This document shows positions 7,618 through 17,224 of a stretch of 64,000 nucleotides of DNA, in pieces. A program made the translations under genes and the position numbers. Numbering within the stretch: position 1 is the first letter of the stretch; each line of letters opens with the position of its first letter. This stretch comes from Opitutaceae bacterium (GTDB taxonomy: Bacteria; Verrucomicrobiota; Verrucomicrobiia; Opitutales; Opitutaceae): positions 1-64,000 of the forward strand of contig JAIXWF010000009.1 of NCBI GenBank assembly GCA_027482185.1, in the 5' to 3' direction. The notes beneath the pieces were generated by a model. It was not told the origin of the DNA. It made no database searches and saw only the letters and a list, made by a program, of their open reading frames with translations.

Positions 7618-9019
7618 GAGGAGAGTTTTGGCTCAGAGTCGGTAAGCTGGCGGCGGCGACGGCTTGGGCATGGCGAGAGCTGCCTGCACTTCCCGCGTGA
7701 ATGGTGATCTTGTCTGCCAACGAAGGAAACTCCGCGCGCAAAACTGCCGTGGCGTGCCGCGCGATGTATGCGCCCGCCTCGCCCGATGTGACGCCACCCA
7801 GCACCAAGACGTGTTCCATTTCGTAGAAACTGGCATAGTGCGCTACACCGTAGCCCAAGCAGACTCCAAGTGTTTCATAGATTGCGGAAGCCCGCCGATC
7901 ACCTGCCGATAGTGCCTCGTTCGAGGCGCGGACTTTGGCGGTTAACGGTGTGTCGTCCGGAAACACTAATCCTGCCCGATCCGCCCAGCGGGCAACAGCC
8001 TGCTGCGAGAAATACTGCACGCCACAGCCGCGGTCGCCCGACCACTCATCGCAGGGCGCAGCGGGTCGAAATTCGATGGGCGCGAAAGCCAACTCGTTCA
8101 TCCAGTGAGTCAGATTGCCACGCGCATTGACATAACCGACGGCCTGACTCGTCCCCATCGAAATCCCCAACACGGCACCCGCGCCCAGCGCTATCGATCC
8201 CGCCAGCGCAGTCACATCGCCATCGTTCGCAATTTCAAAGGGAATCCCGCCCCATTCACGTTTCAATGTGGAAAACATCCACCGCACGTCGCGTTCGAAC
8301 CGATCCGGCGCTACGCCGCGGAACAACGCAGACGCCCGCACTTCGTTGTTAACGAATACACCGGCCGAGCTTCCCCCTATCGCATCGACCCGCGGCAAAC
8401 TCGCCGCGGCGCGGGTCAAGGATTCACGCACCGCATTCAGATGATATTGCGGATCGGACTGGAAATAGGGCTCCCACGGGTGCTCCTCAGAAAAGACCAC
8501 CCGCCCATCAATCGTAGCCGCGACCTTTCGACTCGTGCCTCCCAAATCGAAGCCGATCCGGCATCCATCCATGTTTCTCCCCACCGGAAGCTGGGAGCCT
8601 TCCGATGAGACCAGCTCATCAAAACGGACTGCGCTGATGGAAAAGCGGTCGACGAAAATACGCTGGCCAATGAACTCCGCGTCGAATGCACGGGCGCCCC
8701 CAGGACTGTAGGCGTGGGCAAGAGCCGGAACGAGTTCGTCGGCTCCGGCGATAAGCACACGCCGCCCACCTTTCTGCCAAAGCAGAAATTTCAACAGCCG
8801 CTCCAAGTAAACTGCGTTGAGTCCCGCAGCGGGATGTCCCGGTGGAAGGATGCGGGTCTCAAAAAGCGACATGCCATGCGCGTCACCCACGAGGGCGACG
8901 GTAACGGCGCGTGCCCCGCGCTCGTAGTCGACGAGCCGGCGAAATCCCTCGCACCACAGCGCCGCTGGCTGGAAATCCGGCTCAAGCGGCGGCGTTAGTC
9001 TTGGGGGTCGTATCTGCAC
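7592..9019 (-). CDS. ROK-family sugar kinase-like protein with N-terminal extension
   Basis: A 475-residue protein. The C-terminal part (from about 150) is a ROK/ASKHA fold: the phosphate-1 motif GFDLGGTSRKVA is near 154-165, IANDGDVTALAG carries the candidate catalytic Asp, and LGISMGTS is the second phosphate loop. Its first 150 residues are not part of a standard ROK kinase (usually about 300 residues) and I do not recognise them. The usual ROK zinc site CxCG-GC is not clear, and only a CGV near DRGCG is present. It overlaps the PIG-L gene by 26 bp. It likely phosphorylates an amino sugar or a related hexose, but a regulatory role cannot be excluded. Confidence 0.75.
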   Translation of the reverse strand: MQIRPPRLTPPLEPDFQPAALWCEGFRRLVDYERGARAVTVALVGDAHGMSLFETRILPPGHPAAGLNAVYLERLLKFLLWQKGGRRVLIAGADELVPALAHAYSPGGARAFDAEFIGQRIFVDRFSISAVRFDELVSSEGSQLPVGRNMDGCRIGFDLGGTSRKVAATIDGRVVFSEEHPWEPYFQSDPQYHLNAVRESLTRAAASLPRVDAIGGSSAGVFVNNEVRASALFRGVAPDRFERDVRWMFSTLKREWGGIPFEIANDGDVTALAGSIALGAGAVLGISMGTSQAVGYVNARGNLTHWMNELAFAPIEFRPAAPCDEWSGDRGCGVQYFSQQAVARWADRAGLVFPDDTPLTAKVRASNEALSAGDRRASAIYETLGVCLGYGVAHYASFYEMEHVLVLGGVTSGEAGAYIARHATAVLRAEFPSLADKITIHAGSAGSSRHAQAVAAASLPTLSQNSPHELLSSRS

Positions 9020-9026
9020 GGCCCCC

Positions 9027-9338
9027 TCAGCGACGGTCAGCAGCCGCGGTTTCCGGCTTACAGAGCGTGGTTATAGTGCGCAATAGCACTATCCCGCTCA
9101 CGACCTCAGATTCGAACCGTCGGCCGACCTCCTCGCGGAATTCGCGCTCGAACTCGCGCCGAATGACAAAAACCAATTTCCCAAAACCTGCATCCAGTGC
9201 GTCGTAAACCGAATAATCCAACACCGTCTCACCCGAATGGCCGACCAGATCGATTTGCTTTAAGCCGCCGTAGCGGCTGCCCATGCCTGCAGCCAGAATG
9301 AGCAGAGCGGGGGCGAAGTTCGGGCGTCGGGACTTCAT
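9027..9338 (-). pseudogene. Truncated sugar-1-phosphate nucleotidyltransferase-like gene
   Basis: The N-terminus is a clear nucleotidyltransferase, ALLILAAGMGSRYGGLKQID, the glycine-rich NTP-binding loop, followed by GETVLDYSVYDAL. Homologues are about 300 residues long, but this frame stops after about 103 residues and the rest of the enzyme is not found before the ROK gene begins. The last 15 residues look unrelated. The start is ATG 9338; the frame is open to 9359. It is probably a deletion remnant beside the ROK and PIG-L genes. A functional short protein is unlikely, since most of the substrate pocket would be missing. Confidence 0.7.
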
Positions 9339-9462
9339 CGTGGCCCCGACAGGGATCAATCACGTCGTTTTGGTCAATCAATAACTCTATTTAACGATTC
9401 CGATTATTTTCCGTTTGGGCGAAACTGTGGTCATATGGCTCAAATCTGGGCAATACCCTCGC

Positions 9463-9495
9463 GGCGTCCGCAGACCGGGGCATGATCGCGATCCG
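9463..9495. repeat. 33-bp dispersed repeat, copy 1
   Basis: An exact 33-nt match to 54488-54520, in the same orientation. Both copies lie in gene-poor, decayed regions. This one is in the space between the truncated nucleotidyltransferase and the first TBDR. It could be a shared end of a lost mobile element. Confidence 0.6.
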
Positions 9496-9580
9496 TCGGA
9501 TCTGGGTAGCCATCACTCTTACGCTTCCGCGCCGACGCGTAGCTCCCATCGTTACGACCACGTCAAGCCGTAGCACAGAG

Positions 9581-9600
9581 GCACTCCGGCGGACGCTTAC
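9581..9600 (-). repeat. Possible IS66-type terminal sequence
   Basis: Read on the minus strand this 20-mer begins GTAAGCGTCCGCCGG, resembling the GTAAGCG ends of IS66-family elements. No second end and no transposase frame are found nearby, so this is at most a solo relic. Confidence 0.25.
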
Positions 9601-9635
9601 CATCAAAGCCACTAGCACGGGAGCTCATCTTACCT

Positions 9636-9665
9636 GTGGGGGAATCCACCTGCGACGGTGTCGAT
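9636..9665 (+). promoter_or_regulatory. ECF-type promoter element upstream of TBDR 1
   Basis: GTGGGGGA (9636-9643), 14 bp, GTGTCGAT (9658-9665). It points toward the TBDR whose start is about 100 bp downstream. One of nine matching bipartite elements in the polysaccharide locus. Confidence 0.55.
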
Positions 9666-9767
9666 GGCGACCCGCACTCCAACCCCGCATGCCTCGCCGA
9701 ATGGTCGGAGTCCCGAACCAGCCGGACGCGAAGCAGCGCCTATGGACGTGCCGAACATCAACGCACC

Positions 9768-12407
9768 GTGAACTACGAATCCACCCTGTTACGCACCACT
9801 ATCCGCGGTCTCGCTCTGAGCGGCTTGCTCGGCATCGCGTCCATTCGGGCGCAGACCGCGCCACTGCCTCGGTCCGGCCCACCCGAGGAGGCGCTTGTAC
9901 TCTCCACGTTTACGGTCTCCGACCGAAAAGACGTCGGCTACGAATCGATCCAGACGACGTCAGGCATGCGCACGGTGCAGGAACTTAAGAACGTGGCGAA
10001 TTCGATCTCGATCATGAATTCGCAACTCATGGAGGATCTTGCGGCGACGAATGTGGAGGAAATGTCGCGGTGGTTCGTCACCGGAGAGCAGAGCCCCGAT
10101 CCTGCGCAGCAAAACCAGTTGGTTTTTCGCGGTGTCCGCAACACCTTCGCCCTGCGCAACGGCTGGATCTGGTATTCGCCGATGGACGGCTATGCCACCG
10201 AACGCGTCGAAATTCTCCGCGGACCCAACGCATTTCTGTACGGCGAGGCGGACCTCGGCGGAGCAAACAACCAGATCACGAAACGCGGATTGTTCACGCG
10301 CAATCTGACGCGGACGAAGGTCATGCTGGGCAGCGACGATTTCCGCCGCGTCGAACTCGACCTGAACCGCCGGCTCGACGACCGGCTCGCAATCCGCATC
10401 GCTGCCGCCCAGAGCAACAACAACTCCTGGATCGACAATGTGCGGCGCGACTTCCGCGGTTTGTACGTCGCGGCGACCTACCGCCCTCTCCGGAACACGA
10501 CGCTGAGCGTGATGGCGGAACGAGCGAAGAGCACCGCCGTTATCGCCCAGGGTCTGTTCATCGAAAACTACACCTACGCCACTGCGACGGCGCTGACGAA
10601 TTCCGCCGGAGTCGTTTACCTGCCCGCGACCGGGTCCACGTACCGCGCCGCGGGCCAATTGCGGAGCAACGGCTCGGGCACGACCGCCGTGGACCGCACG
10701 ATTGCGTCCCCCTCGCTTCATCTGGCCGGCCCCACAGGTACATCGAAGAACTACTACGATTCCGTTACCCTCGAAGCCGAACAGCACGTCGGCGAATCCC
10801 TGCATTTGCTGCTCTCCGGCAATTTCTACCGCCAGCAAGTCGACAACTGGACGGCGGCGGCGTCGCGCAACATCTACCGCGATCTCTCGCCGCGTCTGCC
10901 CGACGGCGGACCCAATCCGAACTACAACCGGTTGTACTCGGAGTACTATCGGGCCCGCAATCTCAGCGGCAATACTGTCCGCGATATTCGCCTCTCCGCG
11001 GTTTACGACCTTCGCACCCCGTGGATGCTGCAACAACTCGCGGTGAACCTACAGCAGCATCAGGACAATCCGGGCCAGAAGCGGCCGAAGTACGGCGAGT
11101 ACGTCGATCCCGCCAATCCACTCTGGGTCGGTAGCATCAATCCCGCCCTCACGCAGGCCGCGTTCACCGCCAACCGGGCCGTCTTCGCCAACAATCGATT
11201 CATGCGCCGCTACTACTTCGACGGAACCGGAGCCGCCGGCGATACCTCCTCGCTCGGCCCCATCCCGGGCCTGTCCCAGTATTTCCCCGATCTTTCCAAC
11301 CTGGTGCCTGCGACCGGCAACATCTCGGAGCGCCGTTTCTACATTCCCTCCGTTGGGATCGGCGCCGCAGGCAGCTATTTCGACAAGCATCTGTTCACGC
11401 TCCTCGGCTACCGGCGCGACCATTTCAACATGAAGACCCGCGTCGGAGCTCCGCAACCGGTGCCCAATACATGGATCAATGCGGACATTCCGGGTGCCTT
11501 TTCCCCGAACCCCTCGTTTGCCAACTACAAAGTCGACGGATCCAACTACGGCTTGGTCTACCGGTACAACGACAGCCTGGCGGTTTCGTACAACCGGGCG
11601 CAGTCTTTCCGGATCTCAACGGGAGAGGGCTCGGACCTCTTCACCCGCGGGGCAAAGCAGGGAATTCCGACCGGCGAAGGCGAGGACATCTCGCTCCGCC
11701 TGACTCTCTTCGGGGGCCGCATGGAATTCAACTCGACGTGGTACAAAAACTATCAGCCGAACTCCCGATTCAATCCCGCACCGCCGATCGCGGTGCGCGA
11801 CGAGATCGGTGCCCTTTTCCCGGAAACCTTCAATTCGTCCGGCCAAGACTACCAGACCCTGACCACCAGCGGACTGGAGTTCGAGATTGTCGCGAATCTG
11901 ACCCGGCACTGGCGGCTCATGTTCAACGCTGCGACCAACGAGGTGGTGACCGAAAAGCGGGCGCCCTTGCTCCGCGGCTTCCAGGCCGAGGCCAAGGCGG
12001 CAAACCGAGCCACGCCCGAGCTCGATGCGTTCCTGCTCACGATCCCCGACGGAGTGCCGACCGCCGGGTACACCAAAACCCGGGCCAATCTCTTCACCCG
12101 CTACGAATTCAGCCGCGGGCCGTTGCGGGGAATTTACATCGGCGGCGGCGCCAATTGGAGGGAGCCTACGTTCCGCGGCAACGCGGTGCTGGTGCAGGGC
12201 GGCCCCGCGGTCGCGCTGTGGTCTCCGACCTACACGGTCGCAAGCCTGCTGGCGGGCTACCGGACCAAGGTCTTCGGCCGCACGACTGCATTCTCGGTCA
12301 ACGTAGATAACGTTTTCGACAAGGACTATTACCTGTCCGCCACAACGACCACCGGGTCGTGGGGTGCGCCCCGGTCTTTCAGACTGACGATCATAACCGA
12401 CTTCTGA
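9768..12407 (+). CDS. TonB-dependent outer-membrane receptor (TBDR 1)
   Basis: An outer-membrane active transporter of about 879 residues. After a signal peptide (LALSGLLGIASIRAQ) come a TonB-box/plug region with VQELKNVANSISIM, RGVRN and VEILRGPNAFLYGE (residues about 55-165), then a long beta-barrel ending in an aromatic residue (ITDF), as expected for barrel insertion. There is no N-terminal STN signalling domain, unlike TBDR 2. GTG 9768 was chosen because it places the signal peptide at the N-terminus; the frame is open to ATG 9636, which would add 44 unlikely residues and overlap the predicted promoter. A strong terminator follows. The substrate is probably an oligosaccharide, judging by the locus. 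Confidence 0.85.
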   Translation: MNYESTLLRTTIRGLALSGLLGIASIRAQTAPLPRSGPPEEALVLSTFTVSDRKDVGYESIQTTSGMRTVQELKNVANSISIMNSQLMEDLAATNVEEMSRWFVTGEQSPDPAQQNQLVFRGVRNTFALRNGWIWYSPMDGYATERVEILRGPNAFLYGEADLGGANNQITKRGLFTRNLTRTKVMLGSDDFRRVELDLNRRLDDRLAIRIAAAQSNNNSWIDNVRRDFRGLYVAATYRPLRNTTLSVMAERAKSTAVIAQGLFIENYTYATATALTNSAGVVYLPATGSTYRAAGQLRSNGSGTTAVDRTIASPSLHLAGPTGTSKNYYDSVTLEAEQHVGESLHLLLSGNFYRQQVDNWTAAASRNIYRDLSPRLPDGGPNPNYNRLYSEYYRARNLSGNTVRDIRLSAVYDLRTPWMLQQLAVNLQQHQDNPGQKRPKYGEYVDPANPLWVGSINPALTQAAFTANRAVFANNRFMRRYYFDGTGAAGDTSSLGPIPGLSQYFPDLSNLVPATGNISERRFYIPSVGIGAAGSYFDKHLFTLLGYRRDHFNMKTRVGAPQPVPNTWINADIPGAFSPNPSFANYKVDGSNYGLVYRYNDSLAVSYNRAQSFRISTGEGSDLFTRGAKQGIPTGEGEDISLRLTLFGGRMEFNSTWYKNYQPNSRFNPAPPIAVRDEIGALFPETFNSSGQDYQTLTTSGLEFEIVANLTRHWRLMFNAATNEVVTEKRAPLLRGFQAEAKAANRATPELDAFLLTIPDGVPTAGYTKTRANLFTRYEFSRGPLRGIYIGGGANWREPTFRGNAVLVQGGPAVALWSPTYTVASLLAGYRTKVFGRTTAFSVNVDNVFDKDYYLSATTTTGSWGAPRSFRLTIITDF

Positions 12408-12431
12408 TCCGGACCGCGCCGCGAGATTGTT

Positions 12432-12467
12432 CCCCGGGCGAAGCCTCGCTTCGCCCGGGGATTTTTC
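12432..12467 (+). terminator. Intrinsic terminator after TBDR 1
   Basis: A perfect 13-bp stem, CCCCGGGCGAAGC (12432-12444) and GCTTCGCCCGGGG (12448-12460), with a 3-nt loop and a trailing ATTTTTCT. It lies 25 bp past the TBDR stop and between convergent genes. Confidence 0.9.
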
Positions 12468-12496
12468 TCTTCGCGCACCAGCAATGCTGCGCGAGA

Positions 12497-13897
12497 TCAG
12501 GTCGCGGCTACGGCACCCAGGCCGGGGCCGGAAATTGAAGCGGTGCCAAGCACTCCGCCCAAGACGCGGAAAATCGCCGGATGCGCCCCTTCCCAGCCGA
12601 TGCTGGCGGCAGGACAATACTGGCGGGCATTCGCTTCCACCGCCGAGACGCCGGGAACGCGCGCCGCAAGGCCGACCGAATGCACCAGGGATGCACCGGG
12701 GCACGTAAGGTCCTGCACGCAGAGGAACATTCCGAGCCGCTGGGCCGCAACGGCCATCAGGAGAGATTGGGTCTGGCCCTTGCATGCTTTCAGCGCGACG
12801 CCGGTGTATCCGAGTTCACGCGCGAGCAGGAGCGATTCGAGATCCGTGAGGGACTCGTCGATTACCACGGGTTTCAGCTGCGCAGCCGCGTGCATGCGAT
12901 TCGCGGGCGCTCGGCGAAGGTCCCGGTCCGTCGGTTGCTCAACGTATTGGATTCGGGCGAACGCCTGCGGCGCACGCTCTCGCACGCAGGCCAAGAGCGC
13001 CACGAGGTAATCGGCGTCCGGACAACGTTCGTTGAAATCGAGCGAGTAGTGCCAGGTCCGGCGGGATAGAGAGGTGAGCACTTCGCTCGCAACGCGATCG
13101 ACGCTCAGAACGCGATCGAGATCCCAAACGGCATCATCGCCGTTGAGCTTGATCTTGAAGTTGAAGATCCCGTCCCGATGGATCCATTGCCGAAGAGTTT
13201 CTGGCCAGCCGTCCTGCACCGGCGTTGCCAAGTCGCCATCGTCAAGCGGGTCGAGCGCCCCGACCAAATGGTAGAGGGGCAGGAAGGCGCGGGGCCGCTG
13301 GCGTACAAAATCCCCCAGCGACAAGCCGGAGTAGTCCCGTCCCAGATAGACAGCGAGGTCGTGCCCGAACCACTCTCTGCCGTAGGCGTCGTAGCAGTTT
13401 ATGCCGTGGACCTTGCCGAACGCGTCGTGAATCGCCGCATCAAAAGCACTGCCAGTCACGAGGGTCGCAAGTTTGGGAATCGGTTCCTCGAGTCCGAGAT
13501 CGGCTGCCACCGCCCTCGCCTCCTCCAGAAAAAGCAATTCAAGGACCGAACCGAGTTCGACCGGATGCCCGAACTCGCCCAAGCGCTCCGTCACACGACG
13601 GCAACGTTCGGCAAGTTGGCGCATTGCGGCAAGGGTCGACGGCGGTCCGAGCCGGCGCGACGGGAAAGCCCACACGTTCCCGAGGGGCATTGAACCGAAC
13701 CCTTTGGCCCAACGGCCGCGTCGATCGAGAACGTCACATTCGACCTCGAGAACCGTGATCTCTGCCACCGTCTGGCCTCCAAACTTGATCGGCGTTCGGT
13801 ATTTGAAATCACGGTACGCCGTACGGACGGCAAAAACCCGAATATCCGTTGGCCGGGCCGAGCTCACGGATGGCCGACTTTGGGGAAAGGTCATCAC
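12497..13897 (-). CDS. Enolase-superfamily enzyme (mandelate racemase / muconate lactonizing type)
   Basis: A 466-residue enolase-superfamily protein. Active-site blocks appear in the expected order: FKIKLNG with a candidate base lysine, metal-ligand strands LDFNE, VEQPT and IDES, then ALKACKGQ in the C-terminal barrel. Enzymes of this kind dehydrate or epimerise sugar acids, a sensible step for uronic or aldonic acids released by polysaccharide lyases. The exact reaction cannot be read from the sequence. It is somewhat longer than the typical 380-420 residues. The start codon overlaps the stop of the upstream sulfatase by 4 bp, so the two are probably translationally coupled. Confidence 0.8.
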   Translation of the reverse strand: MMTFPQSRPSVSSARPTDIRVFAVRTAYRDFKYRTPIKFGGQTVAEITVLEVECDVLDRRGRWAKGFGSMPLGNVWAFPSRRLGPPSTLAAMRQLAERCRRVTERLGEFGHPVELGSVLELLFLEEARAVAADLGLEEPIPKLATLVTGSAFDAAIHDAFGKVHGINCYDAYGREWFGHDLAVYLGRDYSGLSLGDFVRQRPRAFLPLYHLVGALDPLDDGDLATPVQDGWPETLRQWIHRDGIFNFKIKLNGDDAVWDLDRVLSVDRVASEVLTSLSRRTWHYSLDFNERCPDADYLVALLACVRERAPQAFARIQYVEQPTDRDLRRAPANRMHAAAQLKPVVIDESLTDLESLLLARELGYTGVALKACKGQTQSLLMAVAAQRLGMFLCVQDLTCPGASLVHSVGLAARVPGVSAVEANARQYCPAASIGWEGAHPAIFRVLGGVLGTASISGPGLGAVAAT

Positions 13898-15498
13898 GGC
13901 GCGGAAGCGGCGATGGCGTCCTTCACGGATTTGCGGCCGAGGACTGGTACGTTTTTCGGAGCGTCGACGCCGTCGCGCGGGATCTCGCGCGCGAATTGGC
14001 CGGTATCGCCGAGTTCATTTTGCAAGCGGACGATCTCGGCCTTGAGCTCGGCGATTCTGCCGGCCTCAGCTGGGTCGTCGATCAGGTTGCGCTGTTCGGA
14101 CGGATCGCTCGCGAGATCGAACAGTTCCCAAGCGTCTTTCTTCCAATAATGGATGAGTTTGTGGGTGGCGGTGCGGACGCCATAGTGGGCTCGGGTGTTG
14201 TGGTGGCCGGGGTCGTGGTAGTAGCGGTAGTAGACGGAGGTACGCCAGTCGCTGGGCGGTTGGCCGCGGAGGATCGGCACGAGGGATCGGCCGTGCATCT
14301 CGGGCGGGACGGGGACACCGGCAAGGTCGAGAAACGTAGGGGCGAAGTCGGCGTTTATGGCAAAAAGATCCGTGACGGCGCCGCTCTTTATCCCGGGACC
14401 GCGGGCGATCAGAGGAATGCGGAGGCCCGGCTCATACATGAACCGCTTGTCAAACAAGCCGTGGTCGCCGAGAAACCAACCGTTGTCGGAGCTGTAGATT
14501 ACGACGGTGTTTTGGGCGAGACCGGTTCGGTCAAGGTAATCGAGCAGGTCGCCGACGCTGTCGTCGACACCCTGCACGCAGGCCAGATAGTCCTGCATAT
14601 AGCGCTGGTATTTCCAGCGGGTGAGTTCGGCACCGGTCAGCGTTCTGATGGATCCGTCAGTCGCCGTGATTTCGACCGAGGTAGGCTTTTGGTTGAGCCA
14701 TTGCTGGCGCTGGGGTCCCGCCGGGAGGTCGTCGGGAGGGGTCAGTTTGAGATCACGGCGGGTGAGGTCGCGGGCTATCGCCTGTTTGTTCTCTGGAAGG
14801 GCCGCGGGTCTGGTGGCGTAGTCGTCCCAAAGCGTAGCAGGCTCGGGAATCACCTTGTCTTTGAAGATGGCCTTGTTCTTGGCATCCGGCTCCCAGGCGC
14901 GATGCGGTGCCTTGTGATGCAGCATGAGAAAAAACGGCCGATCCTTGGGTCTCGTATCGAGAAACTCGAAACCAAGCTGGGTGGTGACGGGGGTTGTGTG
15001 GCCGGCGAGATTGAGACGGCCTCGAGCGGTGAGGAAATCCGGGTCTTCGTAGACGCCCTGACCAGGCAGGACGATCCAGCGGTCGAAGCCGGTAGGGTCG
15101 CTGCCCAGATGCCACTTGCCGATCATGCCGGTATGGTAGCCCGCCGCCTGCAACAGTTTGGCGACGTTGGGGCGGGACCCATCGAAGGCGTTGAAGACAG
15201 GTACCCCGTTGGCGTGGGAATATTGGCCCGTGAGGAGCGTGGCGCGACTCGGGGTGCAGATGGAATTGGTGACGAAGGCGTGGCTGAAGCGGACACCGGC
15301 GCCGGCGAGGCGGTCGAGGTTCGGCGTTCGGTTGACCCTGGAGCCATAGGCGCTGATCGCGTGCTGGGCGTGGTCGTCGGAAAAGATGAAAAGAATATTG
15401 GGTCGAACCGCGGGGACTGCGGACGAGTCCGGCGCGAGTCCAAGCGCTGCGGTCGCGATTGCGCAAAGCGCGAGGAAAGTCGGGAGTCGGAGGGACAT
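13894..15498 (-). CDS. S1-family sulfatase 1 (Cys type)
   Basis: An exported sulfatase of 534 residues. The N-terminus is a signal peptide (LPTFLALCAIATAALGLA), and mature sequence begins near PNILFIFSDDH, whose paired Asp residues bind calcium. The formylglycine motif is C81-T-P-S-R. Later blocks HKAPHRAWEP and YSSDNGWFLGDHG supply further metal and sulfate-binding residues. The length fits the S1 family. ATG 15498 was chosen because the signal peptide starts there; the frame is open to 15828. The enolase-superfamily gene follows with a 4-bp overlap. Activity requires formylglycine conversion by an enzyme not encoded in this window. Confidence 0.9.
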   Translation of the reverse strand: MSLRLPTFLALCAIATAALGLAPDSSAVPAVRPNILFIFSDDHAQHAISAYGSRVNRTPNLDRLAGAGVRFSHAFVTNSICTPSRATLLTGQYSHANGVPVFNAFDGSRPNVAKLLQAAGYHTGMIGKWHLGSDPTGFDRWIVLPGQGVYEDPDFLTARGRLNLAGHTTPVTTQLGFEFLDTRPKDRPFFLMLHHKAPHRAWEPDAKNKAIFKDKVIPEPATLWDDYATRPAALPENKQAIARDLTRRDLKLTPPDDLPAGPQRQQWLNQKPTSVEITATDGSIRTLTGAELTRWKYQRYMQDYLACVQGVDDSVGDLLDYLDRTGLAQNTVVIYSSDNGWFLGDHGLFDKRFMYEPGLRIPLIARGPGIKSGAVTDLFAINADFAPTFLDLAGVPVPPEMHGRSLVPILRGQPPSDWRTSVYYRYYHDPGHHNTRAHYGVRTATHKLIHYWKKDAWELFDLASDPSEQRNLIDDPAEAGRIAELKAEIVRLQNELGDTGQFAREIPRDGVDAPKNVPVLGRKSVKDAIAASAP

Positions 15499-15853
15499 GG
15501 GGGTCAAGAATGACTGAGGACTGCAAGTTGAACGGCAGGTATCACGGTTCGCCGCCGGTGCGGGCCGGCAATGGGCAGCGCCGAAATGCCGGTCAGCGAA
15601 CCAATCGACTGTGCATGTCTTTCGGATCGCAACTGCGCCGGGCTCGAGCGGCGCGGAAGAACACGGCTCGGCTGATTCGGTGCGGCAAAAACCAACCGCC
15701 CGCACGGACCGGGCGTGCGATGGGGTAGCTGCATTCGCCTTTGGAGCACGGATCGGAAACAAAGACACGGGGTTCTCCCCAAAAACAGAAGAGCTCTCCG
15801 GCGACCAAATTGAGGAAGAGGCAAACATGGTTTCTCCGGTCCGATGGATTGCG
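15499..15853. other. Intergenic region between MFS and sulfatase 1 genes
   Basis: 355 bp between two same-strand genes. No recognisable gene, terminator or copy of the (T/G)TGGGGGA element is seen. Confidence 0.4.
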
Positions 15854-17116
15854 TCACTCCGGCAAAGCCCGCCCCTTCGTTTCCGGGGCGAACCAAATGG
15901 CCGCCATGCCGGCGAAGTAGACGAGGACGATGGTCGCGCCGGCCCGGGCGTAGCTGTGGTCGAACCAAGCCATGATCGCCCCCATGTGCCAGGTGCCGAA
16001 TGCGGCGGCTAGGCGGCCGGAGTTGTAGGCGACCCCTTGTCCTGTGGCCCGCACCCGCGTCGGGAAGAGCTCCGGCAGGTACTGCGGCAACCAGCCGTAG
16101 AAGGCACCAGTCAGGCCGCCGACAACGAAGACCATCGCAAGAAACCGGGCGTCGAAAACTTCGAAACCGCGAAAGAACGCCGTGCACGCGCCCCATGCCG
16201 CCAGACAGAGGACGAAGTAAACGGGTCGGCGGCCAAAGCGACCGCCCGCAAGCGGCGCCAGCAAGCACGCGACAGTCGCTCCGGCACAGGATGCGACCTG
16301 AATGTAGGCCTTCACCTCCGGACGCTTGCCTCCGGTAAGCTGGTCCGCCCAGAGCGGAATCCACTGCACTATGCCCCAGGTAACCGTGAGGGCTACGGCC
16401 GAGAAGAGGATCGCGAGCAGGGTATTCCGGAGCAAGGCGCCCGAAAACACCGCCCGAAGCGGGTTCTCGGCCCGCGGCTCCCTCGCGGCGTTTCGCCACG
16501 ACTCGGACTCCGGGACGTAGCGCATGATAAAGAGCGCGAGCAATGCCGGCAGGGCTCCAACCAACATCACCCAGCGCCACGAATCGGTTGTGATGCGAAA
16601 GAAGATGCCGAGAACCCCGACCAGAACGTAGCCCACGTTGGCGGCCGCGCCGATCAGCCCAGCCATCAGCGGCCGCTTTTCCGCCGGCCAAGCCTCCATC
16701 ACCAAAGCGACACCAAGCGACCACTCCCCGCCCATTCCCAACGCGGCGACGAACCGAAAGAGTGCAAGGTGCCACGGCGCCTCGGCAAAATAGTTGAGGC
16801 CGGTGAAAAGCGAATAGGCCAGCACGCTGAGCACCATCGCACGCACGCGACCGATGCGGTCGCCGAGCCAACCAAACAGCAGGCCGCCGGCGGCAGCCCC
16901 GAGCAGGAAACTCGCGGTGATGCGCCCCATCCAAAGTTGGATGAAGGCCTCGTCGAGGCTGCCGGATATCTGCCCGAATTCCTGCAGGGCCGGTCTGGCA
17001 ACGAGCGGGAAGATGCCCATCTCAAGGCCGTCGAACATCCAGCCAAGGAAGGCCGCGACGAGCGTCATGGTCCTCGCCCTCCGGAGGGCTGATGAGGAGT
17101 CGGCGGATTGGTTCAT
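15854..17116 (-). CDS. Major facilitator superfamily transporter
   Basis: A 420-residue inner-membrane carrier with about twelve hydrophobic segments. The N-terminal stretch FLGWMFDGLEMGIFPLVARPAL is typical of the sugar-acid and organic-acid MFS branch. The loop between helices 2 and 3 carries the MFS signature as GWLGDRIGRVRA, and its mirror appears later as GGRFGRRP. It probably imports a monosaccharide, uronate or similar product of the neighbouring degradative enzymes. Transport mode and substrate are inferred from family and context only. It lies upstream of sulfatase 1 on the same strand, separated by 355 bp. Confidence 0.88.
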   Translation of the reverse strand: MNQSADSSSALRRARTMTLVAAFLGWMFDGLEMGIFPLVARPALQEFGQISGSLDEAFIQLWMGRITASFLLGAAAGGLLFGWLGDRIGRVRAMVLSVLAYSLFTGLNYFAEAPWHLALFRFVAALGMGGEWSLGVALVMEAWPAEKRPLMAGLIGAAANVGYVLVGVLGIFFRITTDSWRWVMLVGALPALLALFIMRYVPESESWRNAAREPRAENPLRAVFSGALLRNTLLAILFSAVALTVTWGIVQWIPLWADQLTGGKRPEVKAYIQVASCAGATVACLLAPLAGGRFGRRPVYFVLCLAAWGACTAFFRGFEVFDARFLAMVFVVGGLTGAFYGWLPQYLPELFPTRVRATGQGVAYNSGRLAAAFGTWHMGAIMAWFDHSYARAGATIVLVYFAGMAAIWFAPETKGRALPE

Positions 17117-17224
17117 ATAAAAGGATGGCTGAGGATGGACCCAGTTGGGGCGGGCACGGCGGAGCCGCTACACCCCTGGAAGTGGGGCGATACAGCTGCG
17201 GCAAGAACGGCTTCCCCGGTCGGG

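Noticed and set aside
9391-9618. Minus-strand frame containing the 33-bp repeat and IS66-like end
   Set aside because: Its only similarity to another frame is the repeat itself (54266-54667). It has no family resemblance and is more likely non-coding element debris.
13302-13316. A TGGGGGA-like match within the enolase-superfamily gene
   Set aside because: It is inside a coding region, lacks the TTG lead, and has no convincing -10 half directed at a gene start.
13849-15513. A 554-codon plus-strand frame opposite sulfatase 1
   Set aside because: Low-complexity Gly/Val/Arg composition and no motif; sulfatase 1 on the other strand has full catalytic motifs.
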